Position numbers and translations under genes: made by a program | Assembly (NCBI GenBank): GCA_937958285.1 | Contig: CALFXQ010000210.1 | Location: forward strand, 1 to 5,919 | Source: an uncultured Fusibacter sp. | GTDB taxonomy: Bacteria > Bacillota > Clostridia > Peptostreptococcales > Acidaminobacteraceae | Length of the DNA: 5,919 nucleotides | Reading direction: 5' to 3' | Part shown: positions 5,568 through 5,919 of the stretch, in pieces | Layout of the letters: every line of letters begins with the position of its first letter | Position numbering within the stretch: position 1 is the stretch's first letter | Notes under the pieces: model-generated | What the model saw: the letters and a program-made list of their open reading frames with translations, nothing else | Told to the model about the DNA's origin: nothing | Databases searched by the model: none

Positions 5568-5919
5568 CTATTGTGGCGACTCTTCAAACAACACATTTTC
5601 TGAGTCCCCAAGAATAAGCGACGTATTCTCTATATTCTCTGTATTCTCTGTATTCTCTATATTCTCTGTAGGCTCTTGGATCTCTGGTAGCGCTTGTACA
5701 TCTTTGAGCCTTCGCGCTATGACTCGGGTGCGCTGCTGGGCTTGGTCGATGACGTTTGTCGCTTCTTCTAGCTTTTTTCGCGTGCGTGTCAGCACATCGC
5801 CAAATTTGCCAAACTCGGTTTTTATTGCGCCAAGCAATTGCCATACCTCGCTTGACCTTCTCTCTATGGCCAAGGTTCTAAAGCCCATTTGCAAGCTGCT
5901 GAGGAAGGCCACTAAATTC
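5568..5919 (-). CDS. rmuC: RmuC-family DNA recombination protein, C-terminal part, 5' end outside window
   Basis: RmuC proteins have a membrane- or coiled-coil-type N-terminus followed by a nuclease-like domain; in E. coli RmuC limits inversions at short inverted repeats. The frame is open to the window edge (NLVAFLSS... from 5918), so the GTG at 5912 is internal. About 116 residues are seen. Diagnostic is the conserved C-terminal block LQMGFRTLAIERRSSEVW, followed by GAIKTEFGKFGDVL and a helical stretch ending RRLKDVQALPEI, where many family members stop. Beyond it lies an extra acidic tail of about 37 residues that opens with E-N-T/E-N-I repeats (from the 9-bp array at 5623-5667) and ends FEESPQ. 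A stem-loop terminator follows. It is probably a housekeeping gene unrelated to the sugar cluster. Confidence 0.88.
   Translation of the reverse strand, partial: NLVAFLSSLQMGFRTLAIERRSSEVWQLLGAIKTEFGKFGDVLTRTRKKLEEATNVIDQAQQRTRVIARRLKDVQALPEIQEPTENIENTENTENIENTSLILGDSENVLFEESPQ
5623..5667 (-). repeat. Five tandem in-frame 9-bp repeats in the rmuC 3' end
   Basis: On the + strand the units are GTATTCTCT, ATATTCTCT, GTATTCTCT, GTATTCTCT and ATATTCTCT, differing only at the first base. Read on the minus strand they encode alternating E-N-T and E-N-I triplets in the acidic RmuC tail. The unit is a multiple of three, so copy changes would alter tail length without a frameshift. Confidence 0.95.

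Noticed and set aside
5584..5844. Minus-strand frame with a REY repeat
   Set aside because: Out-of-frame reading of the 9-bp array; the E-N-T/E-N-I frame continues conserved RmuC sequence and is the real one.

Overview
The window reads as bacterial chromosome, most likely from a member of the Bacillota (Firmicutes). Three things point there: strong purine-rich Shine-Dalgarno sites (GGAG, TAAGGAG), extended -10 promoters, and the style of the proteins. The LacI-type regulator has the E-DPYYL-IR-G signature common in Bacillota glycosidase loci, and the RmuC C-terminus has the LQMGFRTLAIE.RSSEVW signature of the Bacillota branch. I cannot name a genus.

Left block (1-4298, + strand): a small glycoside-use cluster. 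It holds the C-terminal 429 codons of a LacZ-type (GH2) beta-galactosidase cut by the window edge, a 618-residue GH63/MGH1-like (alpha/alpha)6-barrel glycosidase 20 bp downstream, and a LacI-family repressor. The first two genes look co-transcribed. The repressor also has its own extended -10 promoter, and a near-palindromic LacI-type operator (TTTAAGC|GGTTAAA) starts on the last base of that -10, which suggests autorepression. The simplest model is local repression of two exo-glycosidases until a galactoside-type sugar appears. The GH63-like enzyme carries six in-frame 15-bp repeats in the linker before its catalytic barrel.

Centre (4299-4390): a long, nearly symmetric hairpin with A7 on one side and T7 on the other. 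It looks like a bidirectional terminator between convergent genes.

Right block (minus strand): a 318-residue membrane-anchored protein with an N-terminal CxxC...CxxC zinc ribbon, one membrane segment and an extracytoplasmic dCache-like sensor domain, but no output domain. It has its own TGC-TATAAT promoter and a structured leader. Upstream lies the C-terminal end of rmuC, cut by the window edge, with an in-frame 9-bp repeat giving an E-N-T/E-N-I tail and a clear intrinsic terminator.

I see no tRNA, rRNA, CRISPR array or insertion sequence. Most of the window is ordinary metabolic and housekeeping DNA. The least explained items are the output-less zinc-ribbon/dCache protein, whose residues match the amino-acid-binding pattern of dCache receptors, and the two in-frame minisatellites.
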